Positions 8,989-18,555 of a stretch of DNA of 64,000 bases are shown here, piece by piece; positions within the stretch are counted from its first letter, which is position 1; every line of letters starts with the position of its first letter. Source of the stretch: Bacillus sp. SD088 (GTDB lineage Bacteria; Bacillota; Bacilli; Bacillales; Bacillaceae_C); assembly GCF_017355205.1 (NCBI RefSeq), contig NZ_JADIJK010000009.1, forward strand, positions 1 to 64,000, in the 5' to 3' direction. The translations under genes were made by a program, and so were the position numbers. Below the pieces are notes generated by a model. It did not search any database, was not told the DNA's origin, and saw only the letters and a list, made by a program, of their open reading frames with translations.

Positions 8989-9798
8989 CTATAACCCCCG
9001 TTCTTCCTGCATATGATCCTCCGGTTGCGCTGCTTTCACTGTCAACCCTCCGTCTACCATTAATAAATGACCATTAATTTGCATTGCCTCATCTGATGCT
9101 AAAAAGACAACCGCATCCCCAATCTGCTTTTCGGTCCCCAAACGTTTCATTGGATTTGCTTGAATTTCTTGTTCATGGATAGCCGGATCAGCTAAAAATT
9201 CCTTACACATGTCCGTCGCCACCGTACTTGGACCGACTGCATTGACATTAATATTGTGTGGACCTAACTCTATCGCCAAGGCTTTTGTTAATTGGTTGGC
9301 CGCAGCTTTAGACGAAATATAGTGTGGAATAACAGGGCTTGTTACAAGTAAACTAGCCGTTGAAGCAATATTAATAATCTTTCCATACCTTTTTTCAATC
9401 ATCTTTTTCGCGACACGTTGAGAAGTTAAAAAAATCGATTTTACATTTGTTTGATACGTTTCATCCCATAATTCCTCTGAAACATTTAGAAAAGGTTGAA
9501 ATGGAGCAATTCCCGCATTATTGACGAGCACCTCTACAGTTCCTAGATTTTTTTCTACTTCATCAATCATCTGATCGACCTCTTGTTTGATGCCGACATT
9601 TGCTTCCACAACCATAAATTTCCCACTATATGATGCTTGTAACTCCTCTTTTAAAGCATTTGCTTGTTCAAGATTTTCAACTGACTTGTAGTTGATTGCT
9701 ACGTCTGCTCCTTCTTCTGCTAACCTGCGCACAATCGCAGCTCCAATTCCACTACTTCCGCCTGTCACAAGTGCCACACGTTTTTCAAGTCTTTTCAT
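8989..9798 (-). CDS. Short-chain dehydrogenase, probable L-fucose 1-dehydrogenase
   Basis: Proposed entry step: oxidation of L-fucose to L-fuconolactone with NAD(P). It is a classical SDR of 269 residues: TGGSSGIG at 13-20, NNAGIAP near 93, Ser in IASTAS and YISSK near 159-163, and VDGG at the end of the domain, then a short charged tail. It resembles glucose-1-dehydrogenase/3-oxoacyl-reductase-like SDRs, so the substrate is inferred from the operon. It lies between the UxaA-type dehydratase and the second SDR in a tightly packed operon, with an AAAAGGAGCAG site. Confidence 0.7.
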   Translation of the reverse strand: MKRLEKRVALVTGGSSGIGAAIVRRLAEEGADVAINYKSVENLEQANALKEELQASYSGKFMVVEANVGIKQEVDQMIDEVEKNLGTVEVLVNNAGIAPFQPFLNVSEELWDETYQTNVKSIFLTSQRVAKKMIEKRYGKIINIASTASLLVTSPVIPHYISSKAAANQLTKALAIELGPHNINVNAVGPSTVATDMCKEFLADPAIHEQEIQANPMKRLGTEKQIGDAVVFLASDEAMQINGHLLMVDGGLTVKAAQPEDHMQEERGL

Positions 9799-9825
9799 AT
9801 CTCTGCTCCTTTTTGTTGATCCTCA

Positions 9826-10986
9826 TTATAAACTAATACCAATCCGACTTATACTAAATTCGGCATGACCTAATATTTCCGCTTTTGTTTGTTCTCCATT
9901 TGCAACTTCTAAGATGAAATCATAGATATCTTCCCCGGCTTGATCTAATGTTTTCTTCCCTTGTAAAACAAGGCTTGTATCGATATCAATATTATCAGCC
10001 ATTCGTTTAGCTGTAAGTTCATTTCCAGTTACTTTGATTACTGGAATAATTGGATTTCCAGTCGGTGTTCCTCTTCCCGTTGTAAACACGACCATATGTA
10101 CTCCAGCAGCCGCCATTCCAGTTACGCATTCGATATCATTTCCCGGGGAATCCATAAAATAATAACCATTGCCAGGGATATCATCCGCAAATGGAAGAAC
10201 ATCCTTTAATGGTGCATTTCCAGCCTTGCTAATGCACCCAAGCGATTTTTCTTCGATCGAAGATAGTCCTCCAGCTATATTCCCTGGGCTTGGATTCCCA
10301 CCGCGCATATCAACACCCATGCGCTCAATTTCAGCTTCAAACCCTTCAATCGCCTTATAAAGCTTTTCTTTTACGCCCTCAGTTACTGCTTTCGCTGCAA
10401 CAAGATGCTCAGCTCCAATAATTTCAGTTGTTTCCCCCATGATGATCGTTCCACCATTGGCTAAAAGCATATCAGACGTTTTTCCAAGTGCTGGGTTACT
10501 ACATAGTCCAGAGGTGAAATCAGATCCTCCACATTTTACTCCAACAATTAATTCAGAAACCGGTACATCTTCCGTGGGTATTTCTTGAATTGCACCTACT
10601 AATTTCTTTGCTTCAATAATCCCTTTTTGAATGGTTTTAATGGAACCGCCTTCAGTTTGGATATCAATCCAGACAACAGGTTTTCCTGTTTCTTCAATTT
10701 CCGCTTTGACTTCTTTAGCATCGATTACCTCACAACCAAGACTAACAATTAAAACTGCTCCAACATTGGGATTCTTCCCCATTCCCACCAAGACTTTATG
10801 TGTTCTCTCTTTATCATCTCCTACCTGACTACAGCCATGCTGGTGCGGAATTGCGACTGAATCCGGAACTTGCTGTTGAATTCTTGCACATACCTGGTTC
10901 GCACAAACAACAGTCGGTAAAATCAGTAGGTGATTACGGATTCCAACTTTTCCATTTTCGCGCCGATAGCCTTTAAACGTTTGCAT
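9826..10986 (-). CDS. UxaA-family dehydratase, large (C-terminal) subunit, probable L-fuconate dehydratase
   Basis: Would remove water from L-fuconate to give 2-keto-3-deoxy-L-fuconate. The 386 residues match the C-terminal catalytic part of altronate/galactarate dehydratases (UxaA, GarD): NHLLILPTVVCAN near 20, HQHGCSQVGDD, VGVKCGGSDFTSGLCSNPALG, and the DSPGNDIECVTGMAAAGVH region that helps bind metal. Start chosen at 10986 (MQTFKGYRREN), which has a GTGAGGAGG site; the longer frame to 11055 reads through the upstream gene. It overlaps the small subunit by 14 bases, so translation is probably coupled. Altronate or another aldonate remains possible. Confidence 0.82.
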   Translation of the reverse strand: MQTFKGYRRENGKVGIRNHLLILPTVVCANQVCARIQQQVPDSVAIPHQHGCSQVGDDKERTHKVLVGMGKNPNVGAVLIVSLGCEVIDAKEVKAEIEETGKPVVWIDIQTEGGSIKTIQKGIIEAKKLVGAIQEIPTEDVPVSELIVGVKCGGSDFTSGLCSNPALGKTSDMLLANGGTIIMGETTEIIGAEHLVAAKAVTEGVKEKLYKAIEGFEAEIERMGVDMRGGNPSPGNIAGGLSSIEEKSLGCISKAGNAPLKDVLPFADDIPGNGYYFMDSPGNDIECVTGMAAAGVHMVVFTTGRGTPTGNPIIPVIKVTGNELTAKRMADNIDIDTSLVLQGKKTLDQAGEDIYDFILEVANGEQTKAEILGHAEFSISRIGISL

Positions 10987-11311
10987 GTTTTTGCGCCTCC
11001 TCACTCTTTTTATCTCCTCTACCTCTAATGCCTTCAATATTATGAATGTGAACATGTTCGCCCACTTGTATTTGCATGGTAGCTGCTCCGATCACTTCAC
11101 CATATTTGAGCACTTCTTGCCCTTTCTGAATTGGTACAATGGCTACTTTATGACCAAAATCCACATTATTTTTCAATTCTATTTGTTGCTCATTTTCCTT
11201 TTGGATGTAAGTTAACATCTCCCCTTTTTTTATATCTTTTAAAAGGGTTGCAACATTGTCTTTATCGTCCATGACAATGCATGTAATCCCTGATTGAAAC
11301 GCTTTCTCCAT
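10973..11311 (-). CDS. UxaA-family dehydratase, small (SAF-domain) subunit
   Basis: A separate 112-residue protein equivalent to the N-terminal SAF domain of altronate dehydratase. It shows the motifs FGHKVAIVPIQKGQEVLKYGEVIG and VGEHVHIHNIEG. In many UxaA proteins this domain and the catalytic part are fused; here they are two overlapping genes. First gene of the fucose catabolic operon, preceded by TAAAAGGGAGG and by the operator-promoter at 11342-11387. The two-gene form is known from fucose operons in other bacteria such as Campylobacter, which supports the fuconate assignment. Confidence 0.82.
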   Translation of the reverse strand: MEKAFQSGITCIVMDDKDNVATLLKDIKKGEMLTYIQKENEQQIELKNNVDFGHKVAIVPIQKGQEVLKYGEVIGAATMQIQVGEHVHIHNIEGIRGRGDKKSEEAQKHANV

Positions 11312-11341
11312 AAAAAGACCTCCCTTTTATCTAGTATTTTT

Positions 11342-11387
11342 TGTTATCGGTATCATAATTTTAACAAATCATTGGCTTTTATGTCAA
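11342..11387 (-). promoter_or_regulatory. Promoter and 25-bp operator of the fucose catabolic operon
   Basis: Operator at 11342-11366: left half TGTTATCGGTAT, CA, right half TAATTTTAACA. On the minus strand a perfect TTGACA (-35) lies at 11382-11387 and TAAAAT (-10) at 11358-11363, an 18-base spacer. The -10 sits inside the operator, so bound repressor would block RNA polymerase. The start codon of the first gene is 31 bases downstream of the operator. Confidence 0.75.
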
Positions 11388-11456
11388 TTAATTATTTTAA
11401 AGGTTAAGCTTATCAACATGATTGACCAGTGTGTTATCGGATAGTGAAGTATTTCG

Positions 11457-13868
11457 TTATAAATTGCGAGAAACGAATTGAATATCTAGTATTTGTTGGT
11501 CTCGGAAAATAGATATTTTGATAGGCTTTTCTCCTTTAGAATTTATATTAAGGTTCAATATATCCTTCAAACTCCCTATCTTATAACCTGCAATTTCAAT
11601 AATGACATCCTTTTCCTGCAGACCAGCATTTACCAATTCACTCTCTTCCGGTGCTGTTTCGATCCATACACCGATTTCATCTGGAAGACCGAATGCTGAT
11701 ACTTCACCAATGCCAGTCACATTTCTGATTTGAACTCCCATCCATTCACAAGTCTCCCCGTCACGGGTGCTAGCAGTAAAATCTTCGGTTTTCGGTAACT
11801 GGGGGGTACGCGCTATTTGGCGATACTCTTCTTTGTATACACCAAACTGATCCATCGGAAAGTTATTAAATCCTTTTTCTAGTGCTGGTGAATCGTCCTT
11901 TACTCGATAATCTCCGATATCAGGATTGATAAATTTAGCGTCCCCTATGATCGAATTCGAATCCCTGTCACTTTGCTGCTGAAGAGAATTTGCTGGTGTA
12001 ACGACATTTTCACCATTTCTATGAAGCAGATTGTTGTCACATTCTAATCCCCAAGGTTGGGGTACGAGAATCGGTTTGTAAGCCTCAAAGACAATATTAT
12101 TTCGAAAGATGTCCTGACTACCCTTATACCATACATGAGGGTGGAACGAATTATGAACGATAATGTTATTTTCGCATTTACGATAAAAGCCTTCCCTTAG
12201 CTTTATTCCGCCACTAAGGCAAAGATTATTATAAATATGGTAGTTACTTGACCCATCATCCAAATCGATATCCCAGCCATGGTCACAACGCCAGCGATTA
12301 TTGCGGATAATGACGGGCTTGATCGTATCTAGAATTGGAAGCTCGCTAGGTTCTGATTTCTCGTTTACAAGGTTTAGGCGATTCAGGTCGACATCCTCCA
12401 GCCCCCAAAAACGGTCACGTCCCCAAGAATTGAAAGAACCGTGATCACCTGTTTCCAACACAGTATCGAATACATCATTACATTCAATTAGGTGCCCACC
12501 CCATGTTCCATCTGATATATTTATCCCTGCTCTAGGAACCTCGTAAATGCTGCAGTGGCGAATTGTAATGTTCCGCGACATTGAAATTTGAATTGGTGCA
12601 GATTGTTTTTCATATCGACCACTCCGATAAATAAGACAATCCTCCACAAGACAATCAGCAGGATATTCATTTGTCAAAGGGCCAGGTGTCTGATCCATAT
12701 CTTTCAGTTTTTGTCTCTGATTATATTCAAATAACGGGCTGCGTACAGCTGAAGCTTGTCCAACAAACGCAATTCCGTTTGCACCAGCATTAGCAATATG
12801 ACAACCACGTACTGAAATCTCACGATTGAAACCGCTGACGAAAATGGCATTTCCCCCTAATTGATCTAGAAAACAGTCTTCCACATGACAGTTTTTGCTT
12901 CCCTCGAAGAGTATCGCACCACCGCGGTAAATTGTCCAGTCACTACGAAGCAGCGGTTCACGGGTATCCATGAAGCTTCTAGATGTATGACGGAAAGTAA
13001 ATCCCTTAAGCGTGATTCTGCATACAGGCGATGCCTCGGTTCCATCGAATTCGATTAAATGGTGTAACTGATCGGCTTCGACAACTGCATTCTGCAAGTC
13101 AGTATCCGCAATTGGGTAGACATAAAGAATATTCTTACGACGATCTAAATACCATTCACCGGGTGCATCTAGTTCTTCAAAAATATTTTCTACGAAACGA
13201 TATTCATCATGCATGCCAAGCTGGCGATTATTTTGCCAGCCTCCTTCATAAGTCAACTTATCGTTTGGATCTTTGCCGGTTATGAGATAATGATAACCGC
13301 CCCACATGTGTTTATGCATCGCATGAATATAGCCATCGCTGGGATCAGACCAACCTGCAATTCTATTTTCATTTAAGCAATCGGAAGAGTAACCGTTATA
13401 AATAGATACAGTGGGATCATAATTCGGGTAACGAGCCATCCAATAGCGTCTTTCATTTACGAATAACTCATCTATCTCTAAATCTTCAGGAACAGTCGCT
13501 TGCCATATCCCATCACGAAAATAAGTCCATGCTAATTTTAATGAAGTTCCACCACTAATCACAACGTGCTCATTTTCGAAAGCTTCAAAGAAAATAGGGA
13601 CTTCATCCGAGCCAGAGTCTTCAGCAGTAAACTGAAGTGGTTCTTTTAAAAAGTACGTACCTTCTCGCACATAGACCCTAATTGGAGCTACAGCTTTACG
13701 TTTGGTAGCACGTACCGCATGCTTCGCTTTATCTAATGTAGCAAATGGCGCATCCTTTGTACCGGGGTTTCTATCATCTCCTACGCATGAGACGAAGAAT
13801 GTAACTGCCCCTACTTCTCCTTCACACTGGTTACTAGAATTTTCAGAGTAACTGGACGCCATCATCAT
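11457..13868 (-). CDS. Right-handed beta-helix glycosidase, GH141-like, with C-terminal PDZ domain
   Basis: No signal peptide, so cytoplasmic. The N-terminus (FFVSCVGDDRNPGTKDAPFATLDKA) is the usual entry into a parallel beta-helix. The middle region (residues about 60-640) has many helix rungs with N/H/C-rich turns and resembles GH141, a family that includes an alpha-L-fucosidase and xylanases. The last 90 residues (ETAPEESELVNAGLQEKDVIIEIAG...) form a PDZ-like domain, rarely seen on a cytoplasmic glycosidase. It is the last gene in the 23514-11457 run, after the GH95 gene and a decayed binding-protein fragment. AGGAGG precedes three in-frame ATGs; the first fits best. Exact activity is uncertain. 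Confidence 0.75.
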   Translation of the reverse strand: MMMASSYSENSSNQCEGEVGAVTFFVSCVGDDRNPGTKDAPFATLDKAKHAVRATKRKAVAPIRVYVREGTYFLKEPLQFTAEDSGSDEVPIFFEAFENEHVVISGGTSLKLAWTYFRDGIWQATVPEDLEIDELFVNERRYWMARYPNYDPTVSIYNGYSSDCLNENRIAGWSDPSDGYIHAMHKHMWGGYHYLITGKDPNDKLTYEGGWQNNRQLGMHDEYRFVENIFEELDAPGEWYLDRRKNILYVYPIADTDLQNAVVEADQLHHLIEFDGTEASPVCRITLKGFTFRHTSRSFMDTREPLLRSDWTIYRGGAILFEGSKNCHVEDCFLDQLGGNAIFVSGFNREISVRGCHIANAGANGIAFVGQASAVRSPLFEYNQRQKLKDMDQTPGPLTNEYPADCLVEDCLIYRSGRYEKQSAPIQISMSRNITIRHCSIYEVPRAGINISDGTWGGHLIECNDVFDTVLETGDHGSFNSWGRDRFWGLEDVDLNRLNLVNEKSEPSELPILDTIKPVIIRNNRWRCDHGWDIDLDDGSSNYHIYNNLCLSGGIKLREGFYRKCENNIIVHNSFHPHVWYKGSQDIFRNNIVFEAYKPILVPQPWGLECDNNLLHRNGENVVTPANSLQQQSDRDSNSIIGDAKFINPDIGDYRVKDDSPALEKGFNNFPMDQFGVYKEEYRQIARTPQLPKTEDFTASTRDGETCEWMGVQIRNVTGIGEVSAFGLPDEIGVWIETAPEESELVNAGLQEKDVIIEIAGYKIGSLKDILNLNINSKGEKPIKISIFRDQQILDIQFVSRNL

Positions 13869-13968
13869 AGTTTTTTCCTCCTGTCAAACGTAAAAATTAA
13901 TTTTATCAATGTAAACCGCATTTTTAACCAAGTATCTTAAAAAGTGTAATTACTTTTGAAACCTAATT

Positions 13969-14008
13969 AGAGTAGGTTACATTTCCAGATGATCTACTCT
14001 ATTTTTTT
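13969..14008 (+). terminator. Hairpin with T-tract between remnant and GH141-like gene
   Basis: AGAGTAG at 13969-13975 pairs with CTACTCT at 13994-14000; ATTTTTTT follows on the plus strand. The flanking genes run on the minus strand, where no T-tract follows, so its role is unclear. It could block antisense transcription or act as an intercistronic structure. Confidence 0.4.
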
Positions 14009-14037
14009 GATTTTGAATTTCTACACAGATAGTGAGA

Positions 14038-14292
14038 TTATTGTGTTGCTTTTGCCTCTTGAATTTTAATTTCCCACTCTTCCTGGGTTCTTCTTAAAAA
14101 CTCTTGAATGTCTGAACTCTCTTTTAATTTCTCAAAGTCAAACTCGACAAAGCTATCCCAAGGACTTTTTCTTTCTGGTGGCGGTGCAAGTGTATTGACT
14201 AACAATGCCGCTACGTTTTTTCCTTCCATGAGTGGATTATCTGCTCCATATTCCTGGTTAGGAACCCGTGTACTTGAAGGCAAAAAATGCAC
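14038..14292 (-). pseudogene. C-terminal remnant of a solute-binding lipoprotein gene
   Basis: The 84-codon frame has no signal peptide and no N-terminal domain. Its content (LPSSTRVPNQEYGADNPLMEGKNVAALL, then DIQEFLRRTQEEWEIKIQEAK) matches the final 70 residues of CUT1 sugar-binding proteins, including the closing helix. The frame is closed by a stop shortly upstream (about 14331). It is best read as what is left of a binding-protein gene that once stood between the GH95 and GH141-like genes. Confidence 0.65.
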
Positions 14293-14363
14293 AACCTACC
14301 TTCAGAATTTTTTATAGGGCGTTCCCTTTACAAACGAATATAAAATATCGATAAACTTCTTAG

Positions 14364-16652
14364 TTACGATGGTTGGATGGTGTACACATCACCTTTTATC
14401 GATCTAAATTCGAGAATAGAATCATGCCACGTAGTGTTTACCAACCTCTCCCCATTACAAACTAAAAGCGGTATATCAGTCCTAATTCTACAAATTCCTT
14501 CTACCTTTGGTTTGATTTTCGCGGAATGGAATTCCCCGTCTTTCCATATGATGTCGACTTCATATCCTCCCCTGGCTCGCAACCCTCTGACAGACCCATT
14601 CAACCATGTTTTAGGCAATGCAGGTAAGAAAACAATTTCCCTGCAATGCGACTGCAGCAGCATTTCCGCTATACCGGCTGTTGCCCCAAAATTACCGTCA
14701 ATTTGGAAAGGTGGGTGTGCATCAAATAGATTCGGATAAATCGAAGTTGTCAAAAGCTGACGAACGTTTTGATATGCCTTTTCCCCTTCAAGTAGCCGCG
14801 CCCAAAAATTGATGATCCAAGCACGACTCCAACCTGTGTGGCCTCCACCATTTGAAAGTCTCCCTTCTAGAGTTTGTTTAGCAGCGTTAGCCAATCCAGG
14901 AGTATGAATGGGATGGATTTCTTCCCCTGGATGTAAGGCAAACAAATGAGAGATATGGCGATGGCCTGAATCCACTTCTTCATAATCCTTGATCCACTCC
15001 ATAATCTGACCAAGTTGCCCAATCTCCGTTTTCGGCAATCGCTTGATCGCCTTTTCTATTTCCATCATAAAATCATCATCATTCTCCAAAATCTTCCCAG
15101 CTTCATGGATAGCCGTGAATAAAAATTGTAGGATTTGGCTATCCATAGCAGGCCCCATACAAAGATTTCCTTTTGTTCCATTTGGAAGCTTAAACGTATT
15201 CTCGGGAGAAATGGACGGGCCTGTCACTAGCTGACCATTCTCATCCTCAACGAGATAGTCCAAGAAAAATTCAGCTGCTTCTTTCATAACAGGATAGGCA
15301 CAATTACGAAGGAAATTTTCATCTTGTCCAAATCGATAATGCTCCCATAGATGCAAAGATAACCATGCGCCACCCATTGGCCAAACCGATGCAGATAAAG
15401 GGATCCCTTCTATATGCGTTTCTCCCCACAAATTCGTATTATGATGGGCCACAAACCCGCGACATCCATATAACTCCTTTGCTGTCACTCTTCCTTTTTC
15501 TCTCATTCTTTCAATTAAATCAAAAAGTGGTTGATGACACTCAGCTAAGTTACACATCTCCGCAGGCCAGTAGTTCATCTGGGTGTTAATATTAATCGTA
15601 TATTTTGATTCCCATGGAGGAGTGAATTGATCATTCCAGATTCCTTGTAAATTGGCGGGCAAACTACCTGGTCTTGAACTTGAAATAAGTAAATAGCGAC
15701 CGTATTGAAAAAAGAGAGACTCTAAATCTACATCTTCTTCTCCCTCTTGATAACGTTTGATGCGAATATCTGTTGGTAATGAACATAGCTCTTCTTCTTC
15801 TCCATTTACAAGATCCAGATGAACCCGTGCGAATTTTTCATGATATTCTTTCATATGTGCTTCTTTTAGTTCATCATACGTTTGTATGGATGCGCCTTCT
15901 ATTTGCTCCAGACAAACCCGTTCAGGGTCTTGATAACGAAAAGTGGTTGCCGTACTTAGAAAAAGGGTTACCGCATCTGCGTTTTCAACTGAGATCGAGT
16001 CCCCGATCGTTTTAACCTTTCCACCTTCATTTACTGCCTTGATAGCCGTACGAAATTCTACACCATCTCGCCCGCACTCTCCCTCCATGAGTAGAATATT
16101 TGGAGATATAGCTCTACTCCCTAGATCAAATGGACGGCGCATCATATTCGCACTAAAATTCAAGGCTCCCGGCCTATCACTTATTAAGCGTATGACCACA
16201 GTTTCATCCACAGCGCTGCTAAAATATTCACGTGAATATTTTACTTTTCCTACATTATATTGAACCGTTGTAATAGCTGTCTCCAAATCTAAAATTCTAC
16301 AATATTTATCCGCAGACTCATCATCATGAAGAAACCATAAATAGAAATCTCCTAGTGGCTGATAAGGATGTAAATATCTTGGCTGAGATAACAGCGCCAT
16401 TCTCGCTAAATGCTCTGCCTCTTGTTGCTTTTCGGAAAATAGTAATTGCCTGATTTCAGGTAAATACTTTTTGGCATCTGGATTATTGGCGTTTTGCGAG
16501 CCTCCATACCAAATAGAATCTTCATTTAATTGAATTTTCTCTTGATGGATTCCTCCAAAAATCATCCCCCCTAATCGGCCATTTCCGATAGGGAGAGCTT
16601 CTGTCCACTTCTTTGCTGGTTGGTTATACCAAAGTTTTTGATTCGTTTGCAA
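14364..16652 (-). CDS. GH95 alpha-L-fucosidase (cytoplasmic)
   Basis: Removes terminal alpha-L-fucose by inversion; GH95 enzymes are mostly alpha-1,2-specific, some act on L-galactose. The 762 residues span the full family: N-terminal beta-sandwich ([34 protein letters not shown]), (alpha/alpha)6 barrel and C-terminal domain. The active-site segment [14 protein letters not shown] holds the paired Asn residues, SPENTF near residue 490 holds the probable acid, and [19 protein letters not shown] the probable Asp. No signal peptide. The frame opens with TTG, preceded by GAGGTTGAACA; no better ATG is close. It lies between two binding-protein remnants, downstream of the sulfatase gene. Confidence 0.92.
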   Translation of the reverse strand: MQTNQKLWYNQPAKKWTEALPIGNGRLGGMIFGGIHQEKIQLNEDSIWYGGSQNANNPDAKKYLPEIRQLLFSEKQQEAEHLARMALLSQPRYLHPYQPLGDFYLWFLHDDESADKYCRILDLETAITTVQYNVGKVKYSREYFSSAVDETVVIRLISDRPGALNFSANMMRRPFDLGSRAISPNILLMEGECGRDGVEFRTAIKAVNEGGKVKTIGDSISVENADAVTLFLSTATTFRYQDPERVCLEQIEGASIQTYDELKEAHMKEYHEKFARVHLDLVNGEEEELCSLPTDIRIKRYQEGEEDVDLESLFFQYGRYLLISSSRPGSLPANLQGIWNDQFTPPWESKYTININTQMNYWPAEMCNLAECHQPLFDLIERMREKGRVTAKELYGCRGFVAHHNTNLWGETHIEGIPLSASVWPMGGAWLSLHLWEHYRFGQDENFLRNCAYPVMKEAAEFFLDYLVEDENGQLVTGPSISPENTFKLPNGTKGNLCMGPAMDSQILQFLFTAIHEAGKILENDDDFMMEIEKAIKRLPKTEIGQLGQIMEWIKDYEEVDSGHRHISHLFALHPGEEIHPIHTPGLANAAKQTLEGRLSNGGGHTGWSRAWIINFWARLLEGEKAYQNVRQLLTTSIYPNLFDAHPPFQIDGNFGATAGIAEMLLQSHCREIVFLPALPKTWLNGSVRGLRARGGYEVDIIWKDGEFHSAKIKPKVEGICRIRTDIPLLVCNGERLVNTTWHDSILEFRSIKGDVYTIQPS

Positions 16653-16792
16653 TGTTCAACCTCATTTCAATTGAATTAGAATTTCCTTGAAATACGTGCT
16701 AACCTAGGTATTTTAAGGGCTAAGATAATTAATCACTTAGTTTCCAGTTGTAACTTATACTAGGAAGTGAGCATTAATTGATCCATACATCA

Positions 16793-16936
16793 TTATTCTT
16801 CACCCTGACGCTCTTTGATTAAGACTTTTATTTCCTCAGTTGCCTCCCGAATAAACGTATTCGTATCTTCCTGGCTTGATATAAATTCAGCAAAGCGATC
16901 ACGGAAATATTCCCTATTTATATAACTTTCATATTG
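16793..16936 (-). pseudogene. C-terminal remnant of a solute-binding protein gene
   Basis: A 47-codon minus-strand frame ending at TAA 16793-16795 reads YINREYFRDRFAEFI...DTNTFIREATEEIKV. It resembles the last 45 residues of the intact binding protein at 60533-61891 (DVNTFIREMQEKYEAK). A stop at 16937-16939 and absence of the rest of the gene show it is a fragment. It occupies the middle of the 350-base gap between the GH95 and sulfatase genes; I see nothing else certain in that gap. Confidence 0.6.
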
Positions 16937-17000
16937 CTAATATTTTACGGGGGTATATAGAAGCCCCTTTCAAAAGCCCCTCTTATACACAACCATATGT

Positions 17001-18404
17001 TTATTTTTCAATCCTTTCATAATTCTTCCAAAAAGCTTTTCCTGTTGGATGCCGTTCCTCAAACCATTCATCTCTAAACTTTTTCATTCGCTCTCGTAAT
17101 TGGTTGATAATCTCTTCATACCCTTCCACATCATATAAATTATTCATCTCTGCTGGATCTTCAAATAGGTCAAATAACTGCGTATAAATTGTGTTATCTG
17201 CAGCATATTCTATTAATTTAAAGCGCTTATCTTTTGTTGCACGTACTTTATCTGCATAGGAGAAATATAGATTCTCACGTAAACAGACCGTTTGATCATT
17301 TAGTACAGGCAGCATACTAAGCCCTTCTACAGAAGTAGGAATCTCTATATCAATTAACTCACAAAGAGTTGGAAATATATCAAAGTGGTAGACATAGCTA
17401 TCCCTTAACTCATTTTCTGGTATGCCTGGTCCTGATAAAATTAGGGGAACCCTTATACTGTGATCATAATTATTTTGTTTACCCAGTAATCCATGTTGCC
17501 CAAGTGCCAGTCCATGATCTGCTACAAACACAACAATGGTATTTTCATATAGTCCTTTTTCCTTTAGTTTGGTGATGATTTGTCCGATTTGATCATCATG
17601 ATGGGTAATCATTGCATAATATCGAGCAATATGTGTTCTTACATCTTCCTCTTTTCTTGGATGGGAAAGTAAAACCTCATCTCTAATATTATTAACACCG
17701 AAGTCAAGCGAATGTTCTCCAACGAAATTGATTGGTAGCTCAATATTATCTGGGTCGTACATATTCATAAACTTCCTAGGTGCATTTCTTGGATCATGAG
17801 GGGACATAAATGCTAGATTCATAAAGAAAGGTGTTTTCTCTTGATAACAATCTAACCAGTCAATCGCTGTTTCAGCAAATAGATCTGTGGAATGTTTTCC
17901 CGGATAAATTCGATCACAGTGCATCCGAGTTACGGAATCCTGTAGCATCGGATTCGTAATAAAGTTTTTTATATTATTATATTGACCCGTTTGATCATAA
18001 TCTGAAACAGGTACATTCCAATGATCCCACATTCCACCAAAGAAGATATTTTCTCCATCTAAAAAACTCCTATTAAATGTTTCCGCTCCATTATGCCATT
18101 TGCCTGTTGCAAATGTAGTATAACCTTCTCGCTGAAGGGCCTCGCCTAATAAAGTATGATCAGCTGGAATAGTGGCTCCATCGCTCGGCCAATTAAAATG
18201 GTTTTTTCCAGTATGGATCATCGCTCTACTTGGCATACATACTGCACCTGTTGTTCCACCGGGAATATGTGCTTGGATAAACGAGGTACCTGTTTTAACT
18301 AATTCGTCTAAATTAGGCGTTATGACTTCTTTATTTCCCAAGGCATTTATAGTTCCATATCTTTGATCATCAACAGTTATCAAAATAATATTTGGTCTAC
18401 TCAT
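17001..18404 (-). CDS. Type I sulfatase (formylglycine-dependent)
   Basis: Hydrolyses sulfate esters on sugars. The N-terminus RPNIILITVDDQRYG carries the first metal-binding Asp pair. The CMPSR motif (Cys about 56) is the site converted to formylglycine, followed by AMIHTGKNHF. ATGKWHNG and VFVADHGLALGQHG add further active-site residues. No signal peptide, so it should act on imported oligosaccharides; a Cys-type sulfatase needs an FGE maturase not seen in this window. Start chosen at MSRPN, since upstream codons to 18437 add an unrelated charged tail; the GGAG site is somewhat distant. It follows the GH29 gene in the same direction. Confidence 0.9.
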   Translation of the reverse strand: MSRPNIILITVDDQRYGTINALGNKEVITPNLDELVKTGTSFIQAHIPGGTTGAVCMPSRAMIHTGKNHFNWPSDGATIPADHTLLGEALQREGYTTFATGKWHNGAETFNRSFLDGENIFFGGMWDHWNVPVSDYDQTGQYNNIKNFITNPMLQDSVTRMHCDRIYPGKHSTDLFAETAIDWLDCYQEKTPFFMNLAFMSPHDPRNAPRKFMNMYDPDNIELPINFVGEHSLDFGVNNIRDEVLLSHPRKEEDVRTHIARYYAMITHHDDQIGQIITKLKEKGLYENTIVVFVADHGLALGQHGLLGKQNNYDHSIRVPLILSGPGIPENELRDSYVYHFDIFPTLCELIDIEIPTSVEGLSMLPVLNDQTVCLRENLYFSYADKVRATKDKRFKLIEYAADNTIYTQLFDLFEDPAEMNNLYDVEGYEEIINQLRERMKKFRDEWFEERHPTGKAFWKNYERIEK

Positions 18405-18555
18405 TTCAAATTCATAATCTCCTTTGTCCATCCACAACTCAACGAAGCTATGCTGACAAACTTACCAATCAGCATAACTTCATTTAATGGGACCTTATTG
18501 CCATTCGATTCGGGATTCAAGCAAGAGAATCTTCTGAATTTAATAAGACACACGA

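Noticed and set aside
10985-11055. Upstream extension of the UxaA large subunit
   Set aside because: It reads out of frame through the small-subunit gene; a strong ribosome site directly precedes 10986.
11431-11455. TGTTATCGGATAG resembling an operator half-site
   Set aside because: Only the left half matches, the right half is absent and no -35/-10 pair fits; a proper site lies 70 bases away.
18438-18555. Open minus-strand frame between the GH29 and sulfatase genes
   Set aside because: It encodes no recognisable motif and may be chance; no start or ribosome site.
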